Source: Sneathia sanguinegens
GTDB taxonomy: Bacteria; Fusobacteriota; Fusobacteriia; Fusobacteriales; Leptotrichiaceae
Strand: one strand, 5' to 3'
DNA length: 64,000 nt
Assembly (NCBI RefSeq): GCF_042033325.1
Contig: NZ_CP160095.1
Shown: piece by piece, positions 37,861 through 46,034 of the stretch
How the letters are laid out: every line of letters begins with the position of its first letter
How positions within the stretch are numbered: the stretch's first letter is position 1
The notes under the pieces: generated by a model
Database searches by the model: none
What the model saw: only the letters and a program-made list of their open reading frames with translations
What the model was told of the DNA's origin: nothing
Position numbers and translations under genes: made by a program

Positions 37861-38445
37861 ATGAAAAAAATATTAACGCTATTAATGGCTTTTTTCACAC
37901 TAACAATATTATCTATTGCTCATCCAAAAAAACCTGTATTTGAATCTTTTGTTGAATATAAAGTTCAAGATACTAAACATTATTTACCTTTAACACTTAA
38001 ATTAGGTAAATCTGAAGGAAAAGATCTTTTATATATTCCAGGTTGGGGAAGAATTTTTTTACAAAAGACAAAGGATGGTTATAAAGATATAAATAATAAT
38101 TTTGATCTTATTGAAAATAAGGATGGGTCTATCACTATAAAAGCAAATGTTACTATGGTAGATTTGAATTATTCAATGCCTACAAAATATAAAAAAGGTG
38201 AATTCTATCATTCTTTAACAGGTTATTTACATTCTCATATTTATCCTAATTTAGAACAAGGTCTTATAAAAATTGGTGATATTGACTATAAAGTAAATAA
38301 ATCGTTAAATGACTTTGACAATTGTACTCTATATACTGAAGAAAATGGTAAATTTACAGTGCTTTATTTAAAGAGTTGGAATAGACCTACTGCACCTATG
38401 CCAGACATGGCTGAATTTAAATTTGAAGCAGTTTTAAATAGATAA
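37861..38445 (+). CDS. Exported protein of unknown function
   Basis: Not recognised. A 194-residue protein with a signal peptide (about 1-20, ILTLLMAFFTLTILSIA). The mature part is strand-rich: YKVQDTKHYLPLTLKLG, DLLYIPGWGRIFLQK, GSITIKANVTMVDLNYSMP and a GEFYHSLTGYLHSHIYP stretch with several His. A single Cys in the mature chain makes disulfides unlikely. It has its own near-consensus promoter and an excellent ribosome-binding site, and ends at a bidirectional terminator. A periplasmic or secreted location is inferred. Confidence 0.65.
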   Translation: MKKILTLLMAFFTLTILSIAHPKKPVFESFVEYKVQDTKHYLPLTLKLGKSEGKDLLYIPGWGRIFLQKTKDGYKDINNNFDLIENKDGSITIKANVTMVDLNYSMPTKYKKGEFYHSLTGYLHSHIYPNLEQGLIKIGDIDYKVNKSLNDFDNCTLYTEENGKFTVLYLKSWNRPTAPMPDMAEFKFEAVLNR

Positions 38446-38480
38446 AAATAAAGAGCAATTTTTAAAAATTGCTCTTTTAT
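38446..38480. terminator. Bidirectional terminator between the exported protein gene and adhE
   Basis: AAAGAGCAATTTTT and AAAAATTGCTCTTTT form a long stem with a very short loop, flanked by A and T runs on both sides. It serves both converging genes. Confidence 0.88.
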
Positions 38481-38500
38481 TATCTGCCCAAGGTTATTCA

Positions 38501-41161
38501 TTATTTTTTCTTTTTAGTTTCTTTAGTTTCTTTAGTGTCATTTGCCTTAGTCATATCAAACATTTTTTCATATTCTTCAGCACCATAATATGCTCTTAGA
38601 TATATTTCTTTCAATTCTGAAATTAATGGATATCTAGGATTTGCTGGTGTACATTGATCATCAAATGCTTCTAATGCCATTTGATCAACATGTTCTAAGA
38701 AGTCTTTTTCAGGAACTCCCCAATCTCTAATTGTCTTAGGTACTCCTACTCTTTCTTTCAATTCATCTATTTTTTCTATTAATTTTTCTATCTTTTCTTC
38801 TCTTGTTTCTCCACCTAAACCTAAGAAATCAGCTATTTTAGCATATCTATTCTTTGTATCTGGATACTTATATTGTGGGAATACACCCATTTTTACTGGT
38901 GCATCTGTTGCATTGTATCTTATAACTTCATTTAATAACATACCATTACAAATACCATGTGGTATATGGAATTGTCCACCTAATTTATGTGACAATGAGT
39001 GAACTATACCTAGGAAAGCATTAGCAAATGCCATACCTGCTATACATGAAGCATTAGCCATTTTTTCTTTTGCCTTAACTGCTTTAACTCCTAATGCAAC
39101 TGATTCAGGTAAATATTGAAGAACTATCTTAATTGCTTCTAATGAATATGGTTTTGTATATTCAGTAGCCATTACTGATACATATGATTCTATAGCATGT
39201 GTTAAAGCATCTACTCCAGAAGCAACTGTTAATCCTCTTGGCATAGTTAACATTAATTCTGGATCGTTAATAGCAACATCTGGTGTTAATTCATAATCAG
39301 CTAATGGATATTTTATACCAGTTTCATCGTCAGTTATAACTGAGAATGGTGTTACTTCTGATCCTGTACCTGCTGATGTAGCTATAGCTATAAATTTAGC
39401 CTTTATACCCATCTTAGGGAAAGCAAATATTCTCTTTCTAATATCCATAAATCTCATAGCAAGGTCTTTAAATCTAATGTCTGGATATTCATATAAAACC
39501 CACATAATTTTAGCAGCATCCATTGCAGATCCACCACCTAATGCTATAATAACATCTGGCTTATATTCTTTTGCTAATTTAGCACCTTCACGAGTACAAC
39601 TCAATGTAGGATCTACTCCAACTTCTGAGAATATTCTGTAATCTATTCCAATTTTTTCTAAAACTGTTGTAATATGATTAGCATATCCTAATTCAGCAAG
39701 TGTCTTATCTGTAACTATCATTGCTTTCTTATGTTCACCCTTTAATTCTTCAAGAGCTTGTGGTAAACAACCATATTTAAAGTAAACTTTTTCTGGCACT
39801 TTGAACCAAAGCATATTTTCCCTTCTTTCAGCTATAGTTTTAATATTTAATAAATGCTTAACTCCTACATTTTCTGATACTGAGTTTCCACCCCATGATC
39901 CACAACCTAATGTCAATGATGGTTCCAATTTAAAGTTATATACATCTCCTATAGCCCCTAGTGAAGCTGGCATATTTATCAATGTTCTTCCTGTTTTCAT
40001 TGTTCTACCGAATAAGTCTATCTTTTCTTTTTCTGCAGGATTTACATACATAACTGATGTATGTCCTAAACCACCTAATTCAACTAAAGCAGTTGCTTTT
40101 TCAATTGAATCTTCAAAATTTTCTGACTTATACATACCTAAGATAGGTGATAATTTTTCATGAGCTAATTCTTCATCAAATGTTGTTTTTTCAATTTCTG
40201 CAATTAAAACCTTAGCTAATTTTGGAACTTCAAATCCTGCAAGTTGTGCAATTGCATAAGCACTCTTACCTACTATTTCAGCATTTAATGCTCCTGCTAC
40301 ACCATTTTTAAATAATGTTTTTCTTAACTTATCTTTTTCTTCATCTGTTAAGAAATATGCTCCTCTTAATTGAAATTCTCTTTTTACTCTTTCATATATT
40401 GATTTATTAACGATTAATGATTGTTCTGAGGCACAAATTACACCATTATCAAAAGTTTTAGATAATAGTATTGAATTAACTGTCATTTTAACATCACAAG
40501 TTTCATCTAATATAACTGGTGTATTTCCTGAACCAACACCTATAGCTGGTGTTCCTGATGAATAAGCACTCTTAACCATTCCAGGTCCTCCAGTTGCTAA
40601 AATTAAGTTAGCTTCTGCCATTAATTCTTTTGATAATTCCAAACTTGGTTCATCTATCCAACCAATTATATCATCTGGTGCTCCATATTGTTTTGCAACT
40701 TCTAAAGCTATTTTAGCTGTATAGATAGTTGAATTCTTTGCTCTTGGATGTGGTGATATAATAATAGCATTTCTTGTTTTAAGTGCTAATAAAATTTTAA
40801 ATGCTGCTGTTGAAGTTGGATTAGTTGTAGGTATAACCCCAGCTATTACACCTATAGGTGTTGCTATTTTCTTTATACCATATGACTTATCTATTTCAAG
40901 TACACCACAAGTCTTTTCATCTTTGTATTTATTATAAATATATTCTGAAGCAAAATGATTTTTAATAACCTTATCTTCAACTACACCCATTCCTGTTTCT
41001 TCATGTGCCATTTTAGCTAAAGTAATTCTTTCATCATTAATTTTTTGTGCAACTTTTCTAAAAATTTTATCAACTGTTGTTTGATCAAAAGTTGAATATT
41101 TTTCTTGTGCTTTTTTAACTCTAGCCATAAGTTCTCTTAAACTTTGAACATCATTAACCAT
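38501..41161 (-). CDS. adhE: Bifunctional acetaldehyde-CoA/alcohol dehydrogenase AdhE
   Basis: An 886-residue fermentative enzyme that reduces acetyl-CoA to acetaldehyde and then ethanol, reoxidising NADH. The N-terminal aldehyde dehydrogenase half has the catalytic Cys in FDNGVICASEQSLIV (about 235-249). The C-terminal iron-dependent alcohol dehydrogenase half has GGGSAMDAAK, TSAGTGSEVTPFSVI and metal-ligand His residues in IVHSLSHKLGG and HIPHGICNG. The tail is Lys/Thr-rich (TKETKETKKKK), unusual but common for loose termini. It has a near-consensus promoter and GGGAGG before ATG. With ackA it covers the two main acetyl-CoA outlets. Confidence 0.98.
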   Translation of the reverse strand: MVNDVQSLRELMARVKKAQEKYSTFDQTTVDKIFRKVAQKINDERITLAKMAHEETGMGVVEDKVIKNHFASEYIYNKYKDEKTCGVLEIDKSYGIKKIATPIGVIAGVIPTTNPTSTAAFKILLALKTRNAIIISPHPRAKNSTIYTAKIALEVAKQYGAPDDIIGWIDEPSLELSKELMAEANLILATGGPGMVKSAYSSGTPAIGVGSGNTPVILDETCDVKMTVNSILLSKTFDNGVICASEQSLIVNKSIYERVKREFQLRGAYFLTDEEKDKLRKTLFKNGVAGALNAEIVGKSAYAIAQLAGFEVPKLAKVLIAEIEKTTFDEELAHEKLSPILGMYKSENFEDSIEKATALVELGGLGHTSVMYVNPAEKEKIDLFGRTMKTGRTLINMPASLGAIGDVYNFKLEPSLTLGCGSWGGNSVSENVGVKHLLNIKTIAERRENMLWFKVPEKVYFKYGCLPQALEELKGEHKKAMIVTDKTLAELGYANHITTVLEKIGIDYRIFSEVGVDPTLSCTREGAKLAKEYKPDVIIALGGGSAMDAAKIMWVLYEYPDIRFKDLAMRFMDIRKRIFAFPKMGIKAKFIAIATSAGTGSEVTPFSVITDDETGIKYPLADYELTPDVAINDPELMLTMPRGLTVASGVDALTHAIESYVSVMATEYTKPYSLEAIKIVLQYLPESVALGVKAVKAKEKMANASCIAGMAFANAFLGIVHSLSHKLGGQFHIPHGICNGMLLNEVIRYNATDAPVKMGVFPQYKYPDTKNRYAKIADFLGLGGETREEKIEKLIEKIDELKERVGVPKTIRDWGVPEKDFLEHVDQMALEAFDDQCTPANPRYPLISELKEIYLRAYYGAEEYEKMFDMTKANDTKETKETKKKK

Positions 41162-41207
41162 AATCTTAAAAATCCTCCCAATTTCTTGTTATTTTTTTAA
41201 CATACTA

Positions 41208-41236
41208 ATTGTAGTACATAAATGGCAATTTGTCAA
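41208..41236 (-). promoter_or_regulatory. Promoter of adhE
   Basis: Minus-strand -35 TTGACA (41231-41236), 17-base spacer, -10 TACAAT (41208-41213), 46 bases before the start codon. No clear operator palindrome overlaps it. Confidence 0.8.
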
Positions 41237-41250
41237 TAGCACATTTGATA

Positions 41251-41290
41251 TAAAAAAAGATGTATGCAATATTTATTACATACAATCTTA
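41251..41290 (-). terminator. Terminator of the 654-residue surface protein gene
   Basis: Minus-strand GATTGTATGTAATA and its partner TATTGCATACATC form an imperfect stem (41259-41288) followed by seven T. It begins 12 bases after the stop codon. Confidence 0.8.
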
Positions 41291-41301
41291 ATTTTAGTAA
41301 A

Positions 41302-43266
41302 TTACCAAGTATATTTTAAATTAGCATCTACCTTTATTCCTGTATTTAAATATTTAAACTTACTTTCACCAAATTTAATAGGTAATTCAGAAGAAATCTT
41401 AAGGTCTAATTTATTAATTGAATATTCAGTTGATACTTTAGGTGCTATAACTAATTCTGGCACTAAATTAACAAGCTTAGTAGTCACATTCAATTCTGGG
41501 CTTATCCAATCGAAATCATATTTTGCACCCAAATTCAATTTAGCATAACTTGAAGTATATGAAGGATAATTTCTAAATGTTTTAAATTCAGAATGATACA
41601 TACCTCCCAACACTCCGTCAACCATTATAGTAAGATTTTTAACACCTGTATATTTAATCTTTGTTTCAATCCCAAAATTAACTAAATCTGCCTTTGCCTT
41701 AACTGAATTAAATAAATCATACTCTTCCTTATTAGGTTTTAGTTCAGCATTAGCCTTATCTAGGGCTTCTTTTTTCTTGTAATATTCTGTATTTTTTAAT
41801 TCTTCTTCTATCTGTTTTATTGTTTTAGTATTTTTCGACTTTTCATTTTCATTATCGTGATGTATTCCATCATTGTCAAAAGTATAACTATTTACATGAT
41901 CTCTTTCAAAATCATTATTATCCACTTTATATTTATCAAATTTCTTTTTAGCCCTTAGATATTTTGATGCTTTTGTTGTATTCTCAGTTGAAGTTCCACT
42001 TATAGAATTTAATTTCTTTTCTAATAACTGACTTTCTTTCTTTTTCAATTGTATTTTATCTGCTATTTCATTTTCTTTCTTACTTCTGATTGTTTCATCA
42101 ATATTATTTTTATTTTTTAAATTATAAATATCAATCAGCTTATATTCAAGCTCACTAACTTCTTCATCAAGTATATCTTTTTCTTTGGAAATAGCTACAT
42201 ATTCTTTTACAATAGACTCATCTTTTACTTTATCATATTCTGCTTTTTTTTGTCTTTCTTCTTCTCTTAAATAGTCCCCAATACCCTTTATAGCATTTTC
42301 TACTGCTTTTTTAGCTTTTTCATAGTCTGCTTTTTGACTTTCTATTGCTTTTAAGTCATTTGTCGCATCTTCAACTTTTTTAAGTTTTTGTTGTCTTTCT
42401 TCCTTTGTTTCATATACATTCATTTGATCAAATGGTGTTATTTTATCAAGGCTTGCATTTTCATAATGTATGTGTTGTAACTTAGCTGTTGCCATTAATT
42501 CTAAATCTTTTCTTACTTCATATTTAGTGGCTAATTTATATGAATGTGCATATGAATTTTCATTTAATTCTTGCTTAGCATCTGTTAAAATATTTTTTAC
42601 TTTTGATGTCCCTTCGATTTGATAAACAAAATCTAGCTCTCCTTCTATATTAACCTTAGCATATTTAAGTTTAGTATCTAAATTTACTGCTACATTTCCT
42701 TTTTTTAGATATCCATGTTTTAATGTCAAACTTGCTTTTAAATCTTCAATTTTTTCTAACTTATTTTTTTCTATTGTTAATATATGTTCTGATCTTATTT
42801 TCTCTATTTCAAAAGGTAAAGTTAATTTTGTATTTACACCAAATATCAAATCATTATTAAATTGATGTTTTGCTTGTCCTTCTAATTGTACATTTCCCTT
42901 TTTAAAATTATATTCTTTTTCTTTAGGATTTAAAGTCAATTTGATGTATGACTCTGTTTGTTTCATCTTAGGAATATCATATTGTATATATACATTCGAT
43001 TTATCTAAAAAATTTTCAAGATATCTTTCTTTTGTCAAATGATTTTCCTTTGATATATTTTCAAAATCTTCATTTCCTAAAAAAGCCCCTATTGTTACAT
43101 TTTTTGTTTTAAATTCTCCTTTAATACCTAGCTTATCTATGCTACCTTTTGTATCATTTTGTTCAAATTCAACTTTTCCCTTAGCAGTACCTTCAATATA
43201 TCCAGTAATTTCAGACATAGTAGTAAGAGAAGCTATTAAACTTGATAGTAGTAATATTTTTTTCAC
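41302..43266 (-). CDS. Exported surface-type protein with long coiled coil, unknown function
   Basis: Not recognised. It has 654 residues, a signal peptide (about 1-18, ILLLSSLIASLTTMS) and a GTG start (43264-43266) with GGAG nine bases upstream. Residues 20-280 look like amphipathic strands with short turns (ITGYIEGTAKGKVEFEQ and later VNLDTKLKYAKVNIEGEL). About 285-520 is a highly charged helical, coiled-coil-like block (QKLKKVEDATNDLKAIESQK). The final ~120 residues return to strands (LTIMVDGVLGGMYHSEF) and end DANLKYTW. A terminal aromatic residue after alternating strands suggests an outer-membrane barrel interrupted by a coiled-coil insertion. This layout is inferred from composition only. 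Confidence 0.6.
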   Translation of the reverse strand: MKKILLLSSLIASLTTMSEITGYIEGTAKGKVEFEQNDTKGSIDKLGIKGEFKTKNVTIGAFLGNEDFENISKENHLTKERYLENFLDKSNVYIQYDIPKMKQTESYIKLTLNPKEKEYNFKKGNVQLEGQAKHQFNNDLIFGVNTKLTLPFEIEKIRSEHILTIEKNKLEKIEDLKASLTLKHGYLKKGNVAVNLDTKLKYAKVNIEGELDFVYQIEGTSKVKNILTDAKQELNENSYAHSYKLATKYEVRKDLELMATAKLQHIHYENASLDKITPFDQMNVYETKEERQQKLKKVEDATNDLKAIESQKADYEKAKKAVENAIKGIGDYLREEERQKKAEYDKVKDESIVKEYVAISKEKDILDEEVSELEYKLIDIYNLKNKNNIDETIRSKKENEIADKIQLKKKESQLLEKKLNSISGTSTENTTKASKYLRAKKKFDKYKVDNNDFERDHVNSYTFDNDGIHHDNENEKSKNTKTIKQIEEELKNTEYYKKKEALDKANAELKPNKEEYDLFNSVKAKADLVNFGIETKIKYTGVKNLTIMVDGVLGGMYHSEFKTFRNYPSYTSSYAKLNLGAKYDFDWISPELNVTTKLVNLVPELVIAPKVSTEYSINKLDLKISSELPIKFGESKFKYLNTGIKVDANLKYTW

Positions 43267-43299
43267 AGTTTCATTCTCCTTTTATTTTCTTAGCATTTA

Positions 43300-43308
43300 A
43301 TTATATCA
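43300..43308 (-). promoter_or_regulatory. Extended -10 promoter of the 654-residue protein gene
   Basis: Minus-strand TGATATAAT (TATAAT 43300-43305), 33 bases before the GTG start; a weak -35 (TTACAT) lies 18 bases upstream. The rest of the 43309-43440 spacer is AT-rich and shows no gene. Confidence 0.55.
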
Positions 43309-43424
43309 AAATAGTTTAAATATATGTAATGTTCTATTTAAGTTTAATTAAAAACTTTTTTTGACTTCTCAATCACAAAACTGGTTCTTTCCTACAAATG
43401 TTACACAATATTCAAAATATCTTT

Positions 43425-43470
43425 TTTAACCAAAATAAAATAAATAGAGAGTTTACTAAAACTCTCTATT
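43425..43470 (-). terminator. Terminator of rsgA
   Basis: Minus-strand AATAGAGAGTTTT and AAACTCTCTATT form a strong stem (43443-43470) followed by T-rich sequence. The stem includes the rsgA stop codon (43466-43468). Confidence 0.8.
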
Positions 43471-44305
43471 CAAAATTTCTAATTACATATTTATAGAACT
43501 CATATCTTTCTTCATTTATTGCACCCCTTAAAACTGCCTCTTTAATAGCACAGTTAGGTTCATCTAAGTGGATACAATCACGAAACTTACAATGTTCATT
43601 TTCAAATTCTATAAAATAGTTTCTTATATCTTTTTTATTTTCAAAATTTGGAAAATCAATGCTTGAATAACCTGGTGTATCAAAAAGTATCATATTATTT
43701 TTATTATAATATTTCGTCAATATTGTTGTATTTTTACCTTTTTTTGTTTTTTCACTTATACTTCCTACATTAGCAAGTTCTTCTCTTAAAAGATAATTTA
43801 TTAAACTCGATTTACCAACTCCACTTAGACCTGATAAAACAATATGTTTATTCTCTAAAAATTCTTCCAATTCTTTAAGTCCAGTTTTGTCTTTCAAACT
43901 AATAGGAAAAATTTTCAAATTAATAAATTGTTTTTGTATTTTTTCCAGTAAGCCATCCATTTCTAAGTCCATCTTATTTAAAATTAAAATTCTTTTAACC
44001 CTTTGCTTATCTATCCATAATAAATTTTTTTGGAAGGAAATAAAGTCAAAATCTGGATTTTTTGCTGAATAAACCATAGCTACATAATCAATATTAGCTA
44101 TTAAAGGTCTTAATAAAAAATTTTTTCTCTCTTCAACCTTTTCAATGAAATCTGAAAATTCTACATAATCTCCTATAATACAATTCAATTTATCCTTATT
44201 TTTTTTTAAACTTCCTCTTAATTTAACATTATATCTTTTTCCATCAGCAAGTAGAGTATAAATCCCTTGTGTTTTTCCTATAACATATCCCCTAATTTCC
44301 TTCAC
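43466..44305 (-). CDS. rsgA: Small ribosomal subunit biogenesis GTPase RsgA
   Basis: A 279-residue circularly permuted GTPase that acts in late 30S maturation. The permuted order is visible: N-terminal OB fold, then G4 LILNKMD, then G1 GLSGVGKSSLIN, then G3 DTPGYSS. The C-terminal zinc site is CKFRDCIHLDEPNC (C-x4-C-x-H-x5-C). Start is GTG (44303-44305) after AAAGGA, and the first 14 bases overlap the PASTA-protein gene. In many bacteria rsgA follows genes for PASTA kinases, which fits this pairing. Confidence 0.96.
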   Translation of the reverse strand: MKEIRGYVIGKTQGIYTLLADGKRYNVKLRGSLKKNKDKLNCIIGDYVEFSDFIEKVEERKNFLLRPLIANIDYVAMVYSAKNPDFDFISFQKNLLWIDKQRVKRILILNKMDLEMDGLLEKIQKQFINLKIFPISLKDKTGLKELEEFLENKHIVLSGLSGVGKSSLINYLLREELANVGSISEKTKKGKNTTILTKYYNKNNMILFDTPGYSSIDFPNFENKKDIRNYFIEFENEHCKFRDCIHLDEPNCAIKEAVLRGAINEERYEFYKYVIRNFE

Positions 44306-45152
44306 TTCCTTTATTTGTATCTTTTGTATCTTTTGTTTCTTTTTTATCCTCTTTATTATCCGGCATCTTATCGTTAAGTGCTTTTTTTATTATATTATCT
44401 ATACTTTCTTGTTTTATTTTTTCTTTTTCCTTATTTTCTGTTGCTTCTTTTTGTTCACTTATTACAACACTTATTATTGTATTAGGAGTTAGTGGCATAT
44501 CAGTATTAGGTTCACTTGAAACTATAACATTATTTGGATAAGTTGTATTTGTAACTCTACTTATATTAGTTATTTTTAATCCTATTTGTGCTAAAACTCT
44601 ATTTGCTTCATTAACATCTAAGCCTACTATATTAGGCATCTTATTATTACTTATAGTTGAATGTGTTGATACTAATAAACAAATTTTTTCACCAAAAGCA
44701 ATTTTCCCATTATTTGGATATACTGATAGCACTTCATCATCTGGTCTATCTGTATGAATATAATCTACTCTTTTTATCTCTATATTATTTTCTTCAAGAT
44801 ATCTCATAGCCTCAGTTAAAGTTTTTCCAACTAATTCAGGTATTTTATTTGTTCTATTTTCATTAACATATATTTTAATTGCTCTATTTTTTTTAACTAC
44901 TTCTCCTGCTCTTGGTGTTTGCGAATATACAAAGTTAAGGGGAACATCATTTGATCTTGCACTGATTATACTTGCATCTAATTTTGATTTTTTCAATGCC
45001 TTGATTGCTTCATCTTTTTCTAGATTTATAACATTAGGTACAGTAACCATAGTTTCATTAAAAAAATTATCTATTATTATTTTTCTTGAAATGAATATCA
45101 AAATCAAAAAAAGTAAAAAATTAATTATTCTTATTTTTTTTACACTCAACAT
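44292..45152 (-). CDS. Membrane-anchored PASTA-domain protein (no kinase domain)
   Basis: A 286-residue protein with a short cytoplasmic start, one membrane segment (about 9-24, IINFLLFLILIFISRK) and three PASTA repeats: VTVPNVINLEKDEAIKALK, IPELVGKTLTEAMRYLEE and MPNIVGLDVNEANRVLAQ. The C-terminus is a charged, Lys/Glu-rich tail (about 235-286). PASTA domains bind uncrosslinked peptidoglycan or muropeptides and are usually found on Ser/Thr kinases or PBPs; neither catalytic domain is present. It lies just after the tal terminator and overlaps rsgA by 14 bases, the same gene order in which a PASTA kinase often occurs. Confidence 0.9.
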   Translation of the reverse strand: MLSVKKIRIINFLLFLILIFISRKIIIDNFFNETMVTVPNVINLEKDEAIKALKKSKLDASIISARSNDVPLNFVYSQTPRAGEVVKKNRAIKIYVNENRTNKIPELVGKTLTEAMRYLEENNIEIKRVDYIHTDRPDDEVLSVYPNNGKIAFGEKICLLVSTHSTISNNKMPNIVGLDVNEANRVLAQIGLKITNISRVTNTTYPNNVIVSSEPNTDMPLTPNTIISVVISEQKEATENKEKEKIKQESIDNIIKKALNDKMPDNKEDKKETKDTKDTNKGSEGN

Positions 45153-45163
45153 ATTATCCTTTC

Positions 45164-45193
45164 TTCAAAAAAGACTAGAACAGGTCTAGTCTT
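45164..45193 (-). terminator. Terminator of the transaldolase gene
   Basis: Minus-strand AAGACTAGA and TCTAGTCTT pair around CCTGT (45171-45193) and are followed by a T run. It lies 8 bases after the tal stop and 12 bases before the PASTA gene's ATG, leaving no room for a separate promoter for that gene. Confidence 0.86.
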
Positions 45194-45200
45194 CTTTTTT

Positions 45201-45905
45201 TTATTCAAATACACTAAAGCCTAAATTTGAAATATCTTTCGCAAATGTTTCCACTGTATTATATGATAGATCTAAAAGACTAGCACCCTTATTACTATAT
45301 TTATATATTACACTATTTGGACAAGTTATAATATCCGCACCAATAAGTTCTGCTTGAAAAATATTATATACTTCTCTTGTACTTGCCCAAAGTAATTCTG
45401 CTTTAGGTTTTTCATTACATATTTTTCTAGCTTCTTCCATTATAGGCATATGATTATATCCTGCATCAGAAATTCTTCCAGCAAAAATTGAAACATAACC
45501 TGGTACATTTTTATCAAAAGCATCTACAGCTTCCTTTACTTGTTCAACTGTAAATACTGCAGTAACATTTACTTTTACACCTTCAGCTGATAGCTTCTTT
45601 ATTAAACTGGCTGTACTTTCTTTTTTAACAGTCATAATAGGAATTTTAACAAATACATTTTCTCCCCAACTTGCGATTTCCTTTGCTTCTTTGTACATTG
45701 TATCTAATTCATTTGTAAATACTTCAAATGAAACTGGGACATCTTTAATTTTTTCTAATACTTTTTTTGAAAATTCCTTATAACTCTTAACACCACCTTT
45801 TTTCATAAGTGATGGGTTAGTTGTAAAACCTTGAACTAAGCCACTTTCATAAATTTTTAGCATTTCTTCTAAATTTGCTCCATCAGCAAAAATTTTAACT
45901 GACAT
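45201..45905 (-). CDS. Transaldolase (TalC/fructose-6-phosphate aldolase subfamily)
   Basis: A 234-residue class I aldolase barrel. Motifs: KIFADGANLEEM near the N-terminus, FTTNPSLMKKGG, NVFVKIPIM with the Schiff-base Lys, VNVTAVFTVEQ, and YVSIFAGRISDAGYNH. The short length places it in the small transaldolase family, which shifts dihydroxyacetone units in the non-oxidative pentose phosphate pathway; transaldolase and fructose-6-phosphate aldolase activities cannot be told apart by eye. It is monocistronic or read through into the PASTA-rsgA pair. It is divergent from fhs. Confidence 0.92.
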   Translation of the reverse strand: MSVKIFADGANLEEMLKIYESGLVQGFTTNPSLMKKGGVKSYKEFSKKVLEKIKDVPVSFEVFTNELDTMYKEAKEIASWGENVFVKIPIMTVKKESTASLIKKLSAEGVKVNVTAVFTVEQVKEAVDAFDKNVPGYVSIFAGRISDAGYNHMPIMEEARKICNEKPKAELLWASTREVYNIFQAELIGADIITCPNSVIYKYSNKGASLLDLSYNTVETFAKDISNLGFSVFE

Positions 45906-45934
45906 TTTCTGTTACCTCCTACTTGTTATCTTAA

Positions 45935-45943
45935 ATTATACCA
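45935..45943 (-). promoter_or_regulatory. Extended -10 promoter of the transaldolase gene
   Basis: Minus-strand TGGTATAAT (TATAAT 45935-45940), 29 bases before the ATG. No good -35 box is evident. Confidence 0.55.
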
Positions 45944-46008
45944 CATTTTTTTATATTTAACTAATTGAGTAATGTTATTTTTTTCTTTTTTATTTCTCAA
46001 CTTTTTTA

Positions 46009-46017
46009 TGATATAAT
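46009..46017 (+). promoter_or_regulatory. Extended -10 promoter of fhs-bcp
   Basis: TGATATAAT, 17 bases before the ATG at 46035, so the leader is very short. A Shine-Dalgarno (GAGGTGA, 46023-46029) lies in that short leader. Confidence 0.6.
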
Positions 46018-46034
46018 AAGCACGAGGTGATTTA

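Noticed and set aside
39801..40163. 120-codon frame opposite adhE
   Set aside because: Antisense to a conserved catalytic domain; no Shine-Dalgarno or promoter of its own.
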